A stretch of DNA of 64,000 bases from Syncephalastrum monosporum B8922 (GCA_000697355.1 JNEN01001265.1:1-64000); one strand, 5' to 3'. Numbered from the stretch's first letter, positions 23,337 to 36,045 are shown. Made by a program: numbers and translations. The notes: generated from the letters alone by a model not told the origin.

Positions 23337-23869
23337 CTTGTGAGAAATCTCTACACTGCAGCCGGCCCGTGTTCTTGCATGAATATCGATTGACACGCGC
23401 TTTTTCTCATTAAATTCTTTTGTTTCTCCCACATCTGCTTTTCTTCTTTGTTTCTTCACTCTGGTCAAGTCTTCCGCTGGAAAGTACATAGGAAAGGAGT
23501 TTGGTTACAAGTATAGACTAATAAGTGCAACATAGACCACTGCGTTCCCCCAAGTCCCTCTGCCACCAGTTGATAGCTCCAACTGCACCAGTGTGCATGA
23601 AAGTAAGTTGTCGCGTCAAGAGTACATGGTCTTGGATATCACTAACCTTCTTCTGATGTATACTTGGCTTACAGTCTTCTTCCTCGCCTCTTCTCCTGTC
23701 TTCTCTTTTGTTCGCGCCTCTGCCTTCTTTCCTCCTACCCCTCAAATCAGAGTTTTTTTTCTCGCTTTTTCTTCTGCCCGCAAGTGAAACAGATTCAGGT
23801 CTACGCTGTGAATATGAGTCATTAACACACGTTTCAGTTCCGCTCCTTCCTCGCTGCTTCTTTGCTCTT

Positions 23870-23901
23870 CTTCCTCTCGCTTCCTCTCGCTTCCTCTCGC
23901 T
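23870..23901 (+). repeat. Tandem repeat, about three units of CTTCCTCTCG
   Basis: Three consecutive 10-base units in a pyrimidine-rich stretch with no gene assigned. Confidence 0.8.
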
Positions 23902-25589
23902 TCCTGTTTCCCCGTTTGCGACCCTCTGGCCTAAGTGTTCGGTGGCCGGGACCACCGTTGAAACTACACCCGCCCCCCAAAGACATGTGCCTTGCGCCAA
24001 ATGTCTGCCCCGCGTCCATCGGTAAATACTTGTTATTGATACGGAACTGAGACTCAAAAATGCATTCTGCCGCACAGTTTAGATGAGGCAGTGGCCAACA
24101 CACCGTGAGCATGTATTAACGACCCCGGATCTGGCCGCTGGTATCTAGAATAAGAAGAAGGGTAGTCCACGAGAACTAACTTCGGAGCGAAATTTCGTAG
24201 GCTAGTTACTAGCAGTCCCTAATTTAATAGAAGTAATTTTTCTACAATCTCGATGAAGTGGTGGCTGCAATATGCGTCGGCTTACGCCTATTCATTTTTC
24301 GTTCGGCTTCTTTGTATACCAAGATCCAATACCCTCTGCAGCCCTATCCTCATTTATTGAATCATAAGCAATATCAAGCTGTATTCGACTCCAAGACGAT
24401 GCGTTTAATTGCGTTTTGACACACGTACTGAGCTGACATAATTTAACAATAAAACATTGTGAATGAAGTGCACGAAGAAGAGAAATGTTGTCCCGAGCGC
24501 AACTCGTCGCCTGACGCAGAACCGCAGAAGTGAAAAGTATGAGGCTAACTCTTTTAGTCATGGCCATACATAGCGTGCCATCGACGTTGCAGACAATTGG
24601 ATTATAAATCAAAATAAAAATTTAATTATATAAAGCCCTACATCATGCGTTCTGGCCACTAGAATTCTTGGACCTAGTCTGTTTAAGCTACTGTATACCG
24701 CGCAGAAAATAATTGTATTGAATTGGTAGGGAGTTAAAAATTTCATGGTACGCCAATGCATGAAAGACTGACATCATGCAATCTACGTCTATGACTATGA
24801 CTGCGCATAATTTCCCACATTTTTCCTGACCGAGCTAGGATTGTCTGAGCGCTTATACGAGAGGAGAAAAGCCATGAGTTTTTTCCTTTAAAAATCCAGA
24901 ACATGACAGAAAAAACTTTACGCATGTTGTGCAGATCTGGTTGCATCACCGTGGAAGTAAATGCTATAGCTGTGGAGACGAGCGTGAACCATAACTCAGG
25001 TGTGCATTTTGAGGCCCAACGTGATCCATGCGCTGGGGCCGCCTTCAGAGGGATGCCGACTCCTCAGATTTCCATATCGGTCAGCTCTGGCCAATTACTT
25101 CAGTGATGAGGTCGGGTAAAATAACAGCATTTAAAAAGGTCTAGCACGCTCCCGGTAGCCGACATGCATGCATGGCTCTCTTGTTTCTAGCGGCGTACCG
25201 AATCATATTAAAGTCATAGATGTACAAGTATGTAGAACGATCATTATGAAACAAGGCCATTATAATATAACTTTCTGTATCTGCTTGGTATTGTACGACT
25301 GACCAAGGGACGCACGTACTCTAGTACCGCAATGTGGGGCACTTTTCATTCCAATGCACCAAGGCCTGCGTCGTCCCACGTTACACATGCCAATGCCCAG
25401 CAAACAAAAGATTGACTGTCAGTCGTTAATCGTATGATGGATGGGGCTACGTATATGAAGACAAAAATGCATTATACAGTCAAAAGTATTTTAAATGAAA
25501 GGGTATAGGGAATGGCATAGATAATGTGACCAAAGAGAATGCGCGTGAGGAGGGTGTAAAAACGAATGAGGTCGAGGGAATAATACAAT

Positions 25590-27341
25590 CTAGAAGATAA
25601 ATTTATCTACGATACTCAGTGCAGCGAATACGACGATGGTGAAGACGGGGACGCACACGACGCCGTAACTCCAGAAGAGGACCCGCAACATCTCTTCTTC
25701 AAAGGCACCGGTCACCTGGCTGATCTGGACCAGATTGATAGCTGTGGGAGTACAGCCCAGAATGATCATCATGACACCAAAGACAGGATCGGTAGCAATA
25801 CCAGCCCATGATGAGCCATACGTGACAAAGAGAAGCACGGTCGGGATCACCATCAGTGGTACTAAAATCATGCGTACCGTAATCGCAACGGCCACCGGCT
25901 TAGCACCTTGATTGTGATGATCGCGATCAGAATGCAAAATATCTGTGAGCTGAGCACCGAGACAGACCAAAATGATGGGGACGGCCGCCCGGCCGCACGA
26001 TTGGATGGCACTGGTGAAGGACGGGTAAAGGAAGCTATCCTGTGCAAAAAGAACGTGCTTGAAGGGTGGTATAAGGCCGACAAAGAGGGCGAGAATGGCG
26101 GCATACAAGGGCGGCGTCATGAAATTGTTGGCCCAGGCTGCCCACGCGACCACGCTCTCGGGTATCCGTGCCTTGACACGTTGCCACAGCGTGGTGTCAT
26201 CTGACGTATTATCCTGATCATCTAGATCGTTGGGCAGAGATGGAAATGAGGACAACAATCCAGTCGCTTCGTTCGGTGGCGTGACGGTTGCAACGGGCTG
26301 GTTCTGCTGCTGCTTTGTTGGATGATCTCCTGCAAGTGTTACTGAACTTGTTCGTCGTGCAATGCCACCGTCGCGTTCCACGTCGAGAAGTATATCCGAC
26401 GAGTGTGTGCTCGAGGCGCGGGACGAGGGAGACGCTGTTCTAGCCGTGGCTGCACCATAATCTTGGGTAGTAGTGGCCGTCTGCTGGCCGAGATGGCGAA
26501 CACGAGGTGAGTATTCAACGACGACGGTCGATTCGTCTTCGGGCTGAAGAAGGCTGTAGCCATAAGACCAACGCACGAGGTTACCTAAACGATTTGGTCA
26601 TTGGGTCAATGAATTATATCAAGATGCAGATGTTCTGTCAACGTACCAAAGATAGCATAGAATAATGCATAAGATATGCCCCTAAAGACAGTAAAGTCAT
26701 ATGCAAGTCAGAAAATACTAATCACTTTTGAGAGCACAATGATGAAGATGTAATGTAAAACCTGCATACCTTGCAGCAACTGATTCTTGTGTGTCATCTG
26801 CGCCCCAGTAGAGCACTTTTCCGGCTTCAGACACAGCCAGACTGCTGATGACCGCGATAGGAAGCGAATTGGTGTTGGAGAACATGACGCATGCAAGAAC
26901 AAATCGTCGAAACTCTCTGGTAAGGCCCGTCATGCGCGCAACGAGCTGCGCAGTTGAGAAAGAGAGAATAAAGAAGATAATGTAGAAGCAGGGTATAGGC
27001 CAATAATCGATAAGTTGTTTTACGGACATGACAGATGCGATGTTGGTAAATAGCAGGCAAGGTGTAAAGAACACCATGTTGAGTCGTGATAACCACTAGC
27101 AGCAGCGTTAAGAAACAACGTGGTTCACTTGCCAAGCGAGCGGTACCTTTTGCTTGTCTGTCGTAATATAGCCTGCTTTGGTGAGACAGAAGCCGAAAAA
27201 TACGACAACCATCACCTGTGAAATAGACTATGTGTAGACGTCAAAAGTTGTCAGCACTCACTCCTACGATATAAAAAATCTTGGCGAAGAATAGAAAATA
27301 AAAATCCTCACTTGTATTGCAGCTATAACGAGATTGAGCAT
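25590..27341 (-). CDS. Auxin efflux carrier-like (AEC/PIN-like) membrane transporter
   Basis: Ten-span carrier of the AEC family, which in fungi sits in ER or plasma membrane and has uncertain substrates. Six exons join: 27341-27312, then 23 codons near 27150-27215 (VFFGFCLTKAGYITTDKQK), then WLSRLNMVFFTPCLLFTNIAS through AGKVLYW, a short GISYALFYAIFG exon, and the long last exon from about 26585 to 25590. The TPCLLF block in span 2-3 and the mirror-image C-terminal bundle (AAVPIILVCLGAQL, FGVMMIILGCTPTAINLVQ) are family hallmarks. Between the bundles is a 150-residue hydrophilic loop rich in Ser, Thr and Gln, as in fungal members. An upstream in-frame ATG at 27449 would add 36 residues; 27341 fits the family better. 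Divergent from the Nudix gene. Confidence 0.88.
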
Positions 27342-27999
27342 GACTGAAGAGAAAAAGGGGTGATTTGAGATTTGGCAGAGAAGGATGGAATAAAGGAAGA
27401 GAGGAAACAGGTTCTCGGCCAATGAGTTCTTATACGCAAGGATGAACAAAATGATGCAATTGTAAGAAAGCAGCAGAACAGGCGCTCATTTACCCCCGCA
27501 ACAGTATCATTTAATTCTCCGATTTGGGTAAGACAGATTTCGACTTGCCGGCCCCATCCCGATCGTCCCGGATGAACCGATCGACGGGGCTCAACGGTAT
27601 TCTGCCAAGCCTGAGTGATAAAAAATCAGAGACAATGGCAAAAAGAAAACAAGACATTGGTAATATATGCATGTAGATTCATAAAGGAGCATGCTTATCA
27701 TTGTACACGTGTCAGTGTAATAAATTCGACAAGGGAAACGGTCAGCGGTAGAGAAGGGGTTGTGGCGGTGATGCTGAGCATAAGCCAAGAAGGGTAAAAA
27801 GACCCTGGGTTTGCAGTGTATGTGGGAAGTGTTATAAGGCCAAGAAATCGAGAAACATTGGCAGACATCCCAGATACTTCTTTTTCTGCCACTCGTTTTC
27901 TTTTATCTCTTTCTTTTTGCGCTCAAATTTTTTTTTTACCCTTTATCCCTTTTTTTTTCATTTTCACCCATCCTCTATTCAATTATCTTTGCTTCTTCC
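27342..27999. other. Divergent intergenic region AEC carrier / Nudix
   Basis: No gene is supported. A long pyrimidine-rich tract (about 27880-27995, T/C-rich with TTTTTTTTT runs) directly precedes the Nudix start and probably forms its core promoter or leader. Confidence 0.5.
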
Positions 28000-28887
28000 A
28001 TGGCTACCGCAGACACTGTTACCCCTCAAAACAGCGATGTTTCGCAGAATCCACCGAGCTCAGGCGGCCAAACTGAGATTGAATACACAAAGAAAGCTCG
28101 CCATGGTCATGCAAAAGACGTCGTAGACGACAGTGGCATACGACAAGTCGCCGGCTGTTTGCCAATTGACCCGGTCAACAAACGTTTTCTTTTGGTATCC
28201 TCTCGCAAGAACCCAGGTGCTTGGGTCATCGTATGTTACAAGCTTCTCGCGTCTTAAATTCTTCTCATATTGTAACCTTTTTATTCCTATTTATAGCCCA
28301 AGGGCGGCTGGGAAGCGGATGAGACGCAAGAGCATGCTGCCCTTCGCGAAACTTGGGAGGAAGCAGGCATCAAGGGCGAAATCACTCGCCACATTGGTGT
28401 GTTTGCCGAGCGAAACAAACGTGGTATCAAAGCGAAGCATTGGATTTACGAGATTGAGATCCGCGAGGTCGTAAAAAAGTTTCCCGAGAAAAAGAAGCGT
28501 GAGCGCCGGTGGTTCACGTATGACGAGGCGCTGCTTGCGACCCGAGCGGCGTATCTGCGCGATGCCATTCGGCTGTCGAGTCTCAACCCAGAAGTGCATA
28601 ACCGGCACGTCGAACAAGTAAAAAAGAACCAGGCTGTATACACTATGCAGAGCACGCCCAACGATTCCACTGCGCCCACCCCAGAACTCAAACAGCCCAT
28701 GCCAAGCAACAGTGCATCTGCTGCGCCCCTTGCACCCTCTTCGCCACCAGATTCGTTGAAAGGCCAGGATGATCACTCAAGCAAACAAAAGTTCGAGGAG
28801 CCCCCTTCGCCCCCGGTCGACACCCGGACGCCGCAGTCTCCGAAGAAGTCGCTGGGCACTCAGCTCAAAGCGCTTTTCAAAAAATAA
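28000..28887 (+). CDS. Nudix hydrolase, diphosphoinositol polyphosphate phosphohydrolase type
   Basis: Likely cleaves diphosphoinositol polyphosphates and diadenosine polyphosphates (Aps1/DDP1/DIPP family), a role in inositol pyrophosphate signalling. Two exons (28000-28230, 28297-28887) give 273 residues. The Nudix box is intact: GGWEADETQEHAALRETWEE, followed by AGI, which fits GX5EX7REUXEEXGU. Before it are AGCLPIDPVNKRFLLVSSRK and the VIPKGGW element of the DIPP group. After it come ITRHIGVFAERNKRGIKAKH and the RRWFTYDEALLAT helix. The last 90 residues are a disordered Pro/Ser-rich tail ending in basic KSLGTQLKALFKK, longer than in yeast. Its stop is only 47 bases from the stop of the convergent ABC transporter gene. 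Confidence 0.92.
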
Positions 28888-28934
28888 ACTTACCCATCAC
28901 CCATGATACTTGTTTTAGATAATAGCATAGTTAT

Positions 28935-31900
28935 TTACCGTCTTTCCTTGACAAAGTAATGCAGAAATAGAAATGACGCGGTCAATGTGACTAAAATAAA
29001 CACTCCTAATCGTATTACGTCGCTCCAGAAAGCTTGTCCGTTAAACCCAAACCTCGCCAGGATGATTGGGCCAGGGATTTGTATGTCCGCGATGGACTTG
29101 TCACGCAGAGTTATGTCCTTGAGTTCATTCACTATTAATGCTTCGTAGCCGTAATTGAAGAAGCTGAGATACTTCATCCAGCTATCCAAAGTGCATTTTA
29201 CGTTAGTTTACTAAAGGGTACGGCATTCTTCGACATGGCTCTTACTTTAAAATTGCGGGAATATGATCTGGTACCAATGGGAAACAAAAAGGGGAACACG
29301 TGAGCCTGAAACATGCAAATTGGACGACCCCAAAACAAATAGAAAAGATATACCTTTGTTCAGAAGAAATCCGCCAAATAGCATGGAGAAAAGCATGACC
29401 AGACTTGCCAGCAAGTTGGCCGCCGCGACATTCTTGAGCGCGGTCGCAAAACAGAGACACAGGCCGGCAGCCGCCAGATTGAAAAGGGTCAGGACGAGCA
29501 AGAACTTGCCAAAAACAACCAAGTCTGGATTCAAGCCAATCATGTAATAATTAACAGAACCCATCGCCAAAGGTGGAAATACGCGCAGTGGAATCACGTC
29601 GAACAGGACCTTGGCCACAAAATAGCTCGCGGGGCTGTAGTAGCCGTTTTCGCGCTCACGCATAAACAAAACGCGCTCTCGGTTAAACATGTCAAGCGCA
29701 CTCGTCGACGCGAAGCCGAGCAGAGCGCACATGAAGAACAGCACGCCCAAGCGGTTCTGCACGCCCGAGAGATCGACGTCGACTTGCCAAAATAGGGTGC
29801 CTAGCAAAACACCCAGGACAACAGAGCACACCATGTGAGCAAAGAAAAGGAAAGGATTGCGGTACAAATTGATGAACGTCCTGGACGAGATAATTGACTA
29901 ATGGACGTGAGTTCACTTTTGTTCAAGGATAGTCAAACGCCTTAACCAATAGGCTTACCAGTTCATGAAGAAATTGAAAGAGTGAGAAGGGCGCAGTGGC
30001 CTGCGTGTCGACCCAGACCGACCCGTAGGGCCCCTGCTCACCCGAGGCACGCTCAATGTTAGTGCGCACGAGTGCAGCTTGCGCAGAGGCCTTGTAAGAC
30101 TCTAGAAGATGGTGCGCATGGTTGGATTCAGAAAGCATCGAGAACTCATTGAGGTCTTGCGGGCCTATGTCACGCACTGCGTCTGAGATCAGATGCCTTG
30201 ATGCATCGTCCTCTTCCCTGTGCTGGCGACTCAGATCTTCGAGCGGTCGCGTGCTTTCTACGGAGGATCGCCTGCTATGTGGCATGGCTACCGATTGGTT
30301 GTCAGGCGTTTCAGGAACGCTGTCCGGGCGTTTCATCGTCAAATCAACTGACAGGTTGGTACCAGGGCCATCAGTAAAATCAAGATAACACGGTCCCTTC
30401 ACTTACTGAGATAATCGGCTACATTGTAATCTGTGGGCACAGGAAATCCTATGTCCTTAAAATAATGTGATGTTTGATCAGCGGGTCCAAAATAGACGGT
30501 ATGGCCTCTGGCAAGCAACATCAAGGAATCAAACATTTTGAAAATATTTGAACGTGGCTGGATAAATATGAATAACAAAGAACCGGATCCCTTGGCGAAT
30601 TCGACAATTTACCTGATGAATGGTGACCACCACTGTGCGACGGCCCTGCTTGGTTAACCGTCGAAGACAATCCATGACGACGCCCGCGTTATAAGCATCC
30701 AGACCGCTTGTCGGTTCATCCAAGAACAGCAGACTTGGACTGGTCACGAGCTCCTTGCCGATACTCACTCGACGCTTCTCGCCGCCACTGATACCGCGCT
30801 GTCCAGGTGAGCCAACCACTGCATCTGCGATGGTTTCTAAACCAAGCTCCGATATAACCTCTTGCACACGCTGGTGCTTGAACCGAGCAGGCATATGGCG
30901 TGGCAGCCGCAGCATGGCTGCATACATGAGCGTCTCACGTACAGTCAACGTCCCCATCAAGCTGTCCTCCTGGTCGACAAAACCGGTGATCTGCTTGAAA
31001 TCGCGTCGATTTGGGACAACGCCATTGACCATAATCCGCCCGCTTGTCACGCCGCGCTTATGCTTACGTGCCAATATGTCCAGCAAACTCGATTTTCCTG
31101 CGCCAGAGGGGCCCATGATGGCCAGGAGCTGGCCAGGTTCGACATAGCCGCACAAATTCTTTAACACGTGCTTGCCGCTGACGGTGTAGCATACATCGTC
31201 AAAGGTGAGATAAACCTCTTTCCGTAGCAATTCGACGATATTACTGGCTGTTTGCGGCTCGTCATCATCGTTGAGCTGTATTCGGGTACCAAACATCTGC
31301 TGCTGTCGCTTGGCTGTGAGCCGCGTGACGAAGTAGATGATCAGGCAAGCCATGAAGATGGCGAAGAGGATAATTGACTCTGTAAAGCGCGAAAACACTT
31401 TTTCCTGACAGGAGATTATGAGAATGATAGTAAAGAGTCACTGTATGCTTACCGGCGGTTGAACATCCAAGAAATCTTGCTCGTTGGCGCATTCTCCCAC
31501 ATCACAGGCGAGATTGATGTTGTCCGGAAAGACGCTCACAAGGGTCGAATATTCTGGCCGTCATAGTGATGAGAGGTCACGTCAGTGATCGCTTTCTCTT
31601 GCTTACCATTATACCAGCATTTCTGACCATCCTTGCAGTACCACTCGGAAGGGCCCTTGACATTGGCAACGAGTTCAGACATATCTGGATTACCGAATAA
31701 GTTTCCGCGGTCCAACCTGAGTTGCATGCACTTACCAACTTCTTTGCCGCACATAAATGCACCTTTCATACACCCACACTTTGCTTTGAGACATTTCCCA
31801 TGCACATCGTATTCTTTGGAATCCACTGGTCTCTTGTTAACACTTGTTGCTGCTGATCCGGTCACTTACATAAGGTCTGTGAGCATTCCGATAATTCGCA

Positions 31901-32528
31901 GTAAAACTGCTCTTCAGCATCCTTCCAGAACTGAAAAGTGCACTCCTCCTTCTCCCATTCGCATTGGAGGGAGACGTGCGTGTTATCGATCCAAGGGATG
32001 TCTGATGTGCATAGTTCCAGTTAAAAAAACGAAACGATGGATGTTCGTCGGCAGTTCATTTACTGGTAGTGTCACACCAAGCGTGCATGGACTTGAGACC
32101 GATGGCTGATTTAATGCAGGTCGCGTTACTTCCTTTGATCCCCTGGCATACTTGATCGTTCTGGCATACATTGCAGTTGACACCGCCCCATCTGGGCATG
32201 ATACAGACTTTTTAATTTCGATTCTACACGAAGAAATAGCGAAAACTGTACCCTTTGTCACAAGCGCATTGTTCACCTGTCCGAGGATGTCGATCGGGAG
32301 AGGCCAAAGAGCCACAGAGGGGCTGTGAGCAGTCGAGGCCACCTACGCTCGACAAGTTAATGAGGCGAACCACTAGTTGAGATCAGACAACAAACCCCAG
32401 CCAGCCGGGCATTGACATACACCCGAAGGGTCGCATTGACCTGCGTTAGTACAAGTGTCTGTGGGCAGTTGGCAATTGAAGCAAGGAGGACATTCCGGGC
32501 ATTGCCGTTTCGTGAGCAGCCGAGCCAT
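28935..32528 (-). CDS. ABC transporter, ABCG half-size with Cys-rich N-terminus (ADP1-like)
   Basis: ABCG-type ATPase resembling yeast ADP1. From the N-terminus: EGF-like Cys-rich modules (CPECPPCFNCQLP, QCDPSGVCQCPAGWG, GGVNCNVCQNDQVCQG), a longer Cys-containing lumenal region (CECGCM-type pairs, WYCKDGQKCWYN), a first membrane span (ESIILFAIFMACLIIYFV), then the nucleotide-binding domain. That domain has Walker A GPSGAGKSSLLD, Q-loop region DQEDSLMGTLTVRET, signature ISGGEKRRVSIG, Walker B LLFLDEPTSGLD and the H-loop VVTIHQ. The C-terminal membrane domain follows (RTFINLYRNP to LHYFVKERR). There are at least ten exons. Two junctions in the Cys-rich part need weak donors. The start is uncertain: the ATG at 32528 has no signal peptide, while the frame upstream is hydrophobic but lacks an ATG, so a first exon may be missing. 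Confidence 0.88.
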
Positions 32529-32794
32529 GCCTTTAGGGAAGAAGGACCAGCAGAAGAGTAAGAGCAAGGACGAGAGAGGGTGTGCGTGTGTGTGCGTGTG
32601 TGTGTGTTCTCTGTGTGTGTGTATATATTCAAAGTCAGGGCAATGCCATCATTATTGGATGCTATTCCTTTTGTGGCGTGACCGAGACAAATACACCGAG
32701 GACATTGTTGTCTTCCCGTTCATGCGTGGCGCGGTTTCACCTCCTCTTTTCTTCTTTCTTCTGGTTTACTTGTTAATTTTTCTTTTTTGTGGCC
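32529..32794. promoter_or_regulatory. Short bidirectional promoter with GT repeat
   Basis: Only about 265 bases separate the divergent starts of the ABC transporter and the CBS-domain gene. The stretch holds a GT-rich dinucleotide tract at about 32580-32625 and a T/C-rich stretch before the CBS start (32740-32788). Confidence 0.5.
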
Positions 32795-33791
32795 ATGGCA
32801 CCCCTCGCTCAGCTGAAGCCAGACGACTTGCGCCTTGCGGAGACGAAGCCGTCTCTGATAGCTGTCAGCCCCGTCGTATCCATCCAATCCGCACTCAACC
32901 TCATGAAGGCAAACAAAATCACTTCCCTCCCCGTCTTTTCACACGACAGCACCCAGATCGTGTCCATCGTCAACCTCTTTGATATTCTCCTTTACCTCGT
33001 TGGCGGAAGTGACACCGTCGAGAAAGACACTTTCAAACTCGACGACCCCGTCGAAAATGTCCTCGGTCTCGACAGCGACCGCGAAAGCTACTGGATGCAC
33101 AAGACAGACAGTCAAGACGATTTACATGGGGTAATTTACACGTCTTCCACAATCAGAGCACACTCACTGACCGGATGGATTAGACACTGCGCGCGTTTGC
33201 TTCGGGCGTGCATCGCTCCTTGGTGGTGGATTACTCGCCCCAGAAGAGAGAGCCATGGCTTTTATCCCAAACTGACATCATACGACACATCCGCGCCCAC
33301 CCGGAGAGCGTGGCGCCACTCGACATTCGTGCGACCGTCGGATCGCTCGGCTTTGACAGGAAACCGCCCCTCGTCAGCGTCCTCGCCTCACAATCCGCTC
33401 TGAGCGGGTATCGGCTGCTGGCAGAGAAGAGCCTGGGCGGCGTCCCCATCGTGGACGAGCACGGTGATCTTCTAGGTGACCTCTGTCTCGAGGACTTACC
33501 GGGTGCTGACCTCGAGTCCGCCGAAAAGCTCACTCTCCCATGCCTCGAATACACAACGGTACACAGGAAAAGCCATTCTTCCCTAACCGATTCTCACCTT
33601 GTTTGTGATACTCACAGTGCCGACCCACTGGTGCCCAATTGCCTGTGGCGACTCCGGACACCCTCCTGGTCGACATTTTGGATATCATGCTCAGCGAGGA
33701 TACCCACCGCGTATGGATCATAAAGGATACGACATCGAAAAAGGTCATTGGGGTCGTCACCATGTCGGATATCATTGGGTTGCTACTCTAA
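32795..33791 (+). CDS. CBS-domain protein (four CBS motifs, Snf4/AMPK-gamma-like)
   Basis: Three exons (32795-33130, 33184-33558, 33618-33791) give 294 residues. Four CBS repeats can be seen: SLIAVSPVVSIQSALNLMKA with VSIVNLFDILLYLV; a second around SLVVDYSPQKREPWLLSQTD with IIRHI; a third with LVSVLASQSALSGYRLLAEK, VPIVDEHGDLLGDLCLEDL; and a fourth with VATPDTLLVDILDIML and VIGVVTMSDIIGLLL. Two Bateman modules of this length bind adenine nucleotides in AMPK gamma subunits. The protein is slightly shorter than Snf4 and diverged, so a different CBS regulator is possible. It probably acts as a ligand-sensing regulatory subunit without enzymatic activity. It converges with ATP12, 151 bases between stops. 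Confidence 0.85.
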
Positions 33792-33942
33792 ATATGTATC
33801 CTCTTCTTTCTTTATTAATGTCTATCCATCACCGTGATCGCCACCGATCCCAAGGTCTGCCGAATGTATTCTCGCTCCACATCGTGACCTATTTGAAATG
33901 ATATAAAGTTCATACCAATCTCCTGCATTTCTCTTCTCCTTC

Positions 33943-34890
33943 TCATGACTTACTGTCTTCGACCTCGCCCCAGCGGTCGATTTGTGCGTTCATTTCAACA
34001 TGGGCGGCTTGGGCAGCTTGCTCGACGGTCCATGCACCCTTGATGAGGGCGAGACCAATCAAGAAGCTCTTGGAGCTCATGACCGCCTTTTCAAATGCAG
34101 CCAGCTGCAATGCATCCATCTCTTCGACGTGCTTGCGCAGAGCGTCGCGGGTCTCTTGTGGCTGCTTCACAGCAAAGATACCGGTCGTTGTGTTGATTTG
34201 CACGCCAAAGGTTTCGCTGGCCCATGCAATCAGAGGCTTCCAATGTTTGTCCTGAAGCTCGGTCAGAATCTCCGGATAGTCTTCATGATAGCATGTCGCG
34301 TCCGTATCGAAGTAGGTCATGAGCTTGTCAATCACTTCCTCGCGCACGTTCGGATCATCGGCCCGTGCAGGATCAAGCGCATCAAAAGCACGAGCAATGA
34401 TCGAAGTCTGTTTTTGCTTGTTAAATGCCAGCTCTGTCTTCGTCTGCTCCACATACCAGAGGAAGTGAGTGGGCTTTAAGGCTCTCGGTCTGAGCCTCCC
34501 ACTCGGCTGCAGTCAGGTACGCCAAGGGTCGCTGTGCAGGTGTGAATTTGACAACATGTCGACCCACCGGAGTGCGCAGGTTCCGCTGATCGAGCATCAC
34601 AGTGCAGCCGTCTGGTTTGTTCGTGAGCAATCACCACGCCTAGCTTCCCCTCAGCCTACTGCTTTACCTTGATCCTCTTTCACCCAAGCCTGCTTCCAGA
34701 ATCGGCGCATGGTACGTTCAGCGCCTAACGAGATGTCAACCGTGGTGAAGGTAAGATCACAAAGCTATTTACGTTTTGCAGCAGCCTCGGCCTTGGCATC
34801 GTCCAAAGCCTCAGTACGAAGGGTCGAACATGTGCTGAAGCAGCGCTGTGCGGTTCGGGTGCGGAAAAGAGATCGTGCCAGCGATGCCAT
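33943..34890 (-). CDS. ATP12: ATP synthase F1 assembly chaperone ATP12
   Basis: Mitochondrial matrix chaperone that holds the F1 alpha subunit before assembly of the catalytic head. Four exons (34890-34773, 34724-34668, 34611-34457, 34407-33943) give 264 residues. The N-terminus (MASLARSLFRTRTAQRCFST) is a clear mitochondrial presequence. Family landmarks follow in order: RRFWKQAWVKEDQ, CTVMLDQRNLRTPVGRHVV, RPLAYLTAAEWEAQ, SLPLTSIIARAFDAL, the central DTDATCYHEDYPEIL and the helical C-terminal domain with SSKSFLIGLALIKGAWTVEQ. Equivalent to yeast ATP12 and human ATPAF2. Long single frames break at introns, so the gene is easily fragmented in automatic models. Confidence 0.95.
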
Positions 34891-36045
34891 TATCGTTGTT
34901 TTTTTTTTTACTTTTGTGGGAAATAATAGAGCAGTAGAAGGCTGTCAAAAAAGTGTGTAAAGCGGCCTGGCTTGCCAGGGCAATTTTACCGCCGACTGAA
35001 CTTCCGCAATAAATCAATAAGTCAGCCTCTCTGCTATCTGTAGTCGTCATTGTCGATTTGAACACAACGCGGTTCCTGTATACCTCTTAATCTACAAGGC
35101 GACATTAGAGCGTTCTTTTTGTTGCGTAAAAAATGAGAGGAATTCACTTCTTACTTCTATCAAGGCGCCCGCCTTCACCGTAGGCAGAGAAACCAGATTA
35201 TTGACATGATCGACGGGTTTAGAGTTACCCCATTTCTTCCAACCAACCGTATATATTTTACTTGCATCCTACTTGATTTTCATATTTACTTTCAACTCTT
35301 GTTCAATTATGTATAATGAGGCTAGAACATACCGTCCTTGATAAATGACGTCGTAGAAGAACTCTTATACATCCGTCTCAGATTTTTTCTATCACATCAC
35401 TTTCGTTTACATCATTTGAGTGTTTGATTTGAGACTGACTGGGAGCGGATATCTGACCCCTCAATGCGGATCAGTAATTCGTGTCATTATGGCAGGACTT
35501 GTACAGCTTATATATTCATAAGATAGGGTATAAAGATATGTGCAGAAAAAGTGATCGGCAGCATTTCCTCCTTTTTAGTTTTTTAGTGGATATTTAGGCA
35601 TCAGAACGTACGAAATAAACTTCGTATGACGAGCCGTTCATCCAGCTATAACCTGATATCAAAACAGGGCACTCTTCGAGCCAAGTGGTGGCTCATTTCT
35701 TGTAATAATTTCTATTTGTTTGGTGCTTGCATTTTTAATGGCGTCGTAAGAGGAAGAGAAACGTTAAAGGTACATGATAGCTAAAAGTTGTAATGTACCG
35801 GTGCTATAGCCGTGCAAAATGACCGGATTTTATGCGATATTTATGGTCCTTACAAGGCCATTACCACTTCAACGTGCTTTTGGCCCGTCAGATACTTCGA
35901 ATGAACGGCGTAAACTTATCTCGATCTCTTGGCGATACAAACGTCTTCCCACATCAGGAAATGCACAGGCCGTAGTGAAGTTGAGGAAATTCATCCGTTT
36001 AGGATGTTGGGTAAAATATCAGGATGATGAAGATATATAAAGGAC
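34891..36045. other. Intergenic region, no supported gene
   Basis: About 1.15 kb of AT-rich sequence. No recognisable coding or RNA gene. A TATA-like ATATATAAAG at about 36032-36042 belongs to the secreted-protein gene that follows. Confidence 0.5.

Larger units (their letters stand above)
22348..25589. other. 3.2 kb region without a recognised gene
   Basis: Contains dispersed repeat copy 2 (22470-22860), a pair of similar 60-base segments (23165-23224 and 23278-23336) and a 10-base tandem repeat (23870-23901). The rest has AT-rich stretches, no plausible splice-joined coding region and no tRNA that I can fold. It looks like a repeat-bearing spacer. Confidence 0.5.

Noticed and set aside
23518..24075. 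185-codon minus-strand frame, Arg/Glu-rich
   Set aside because: Low-complexity reading of a CT-rich tract with no conserved content.
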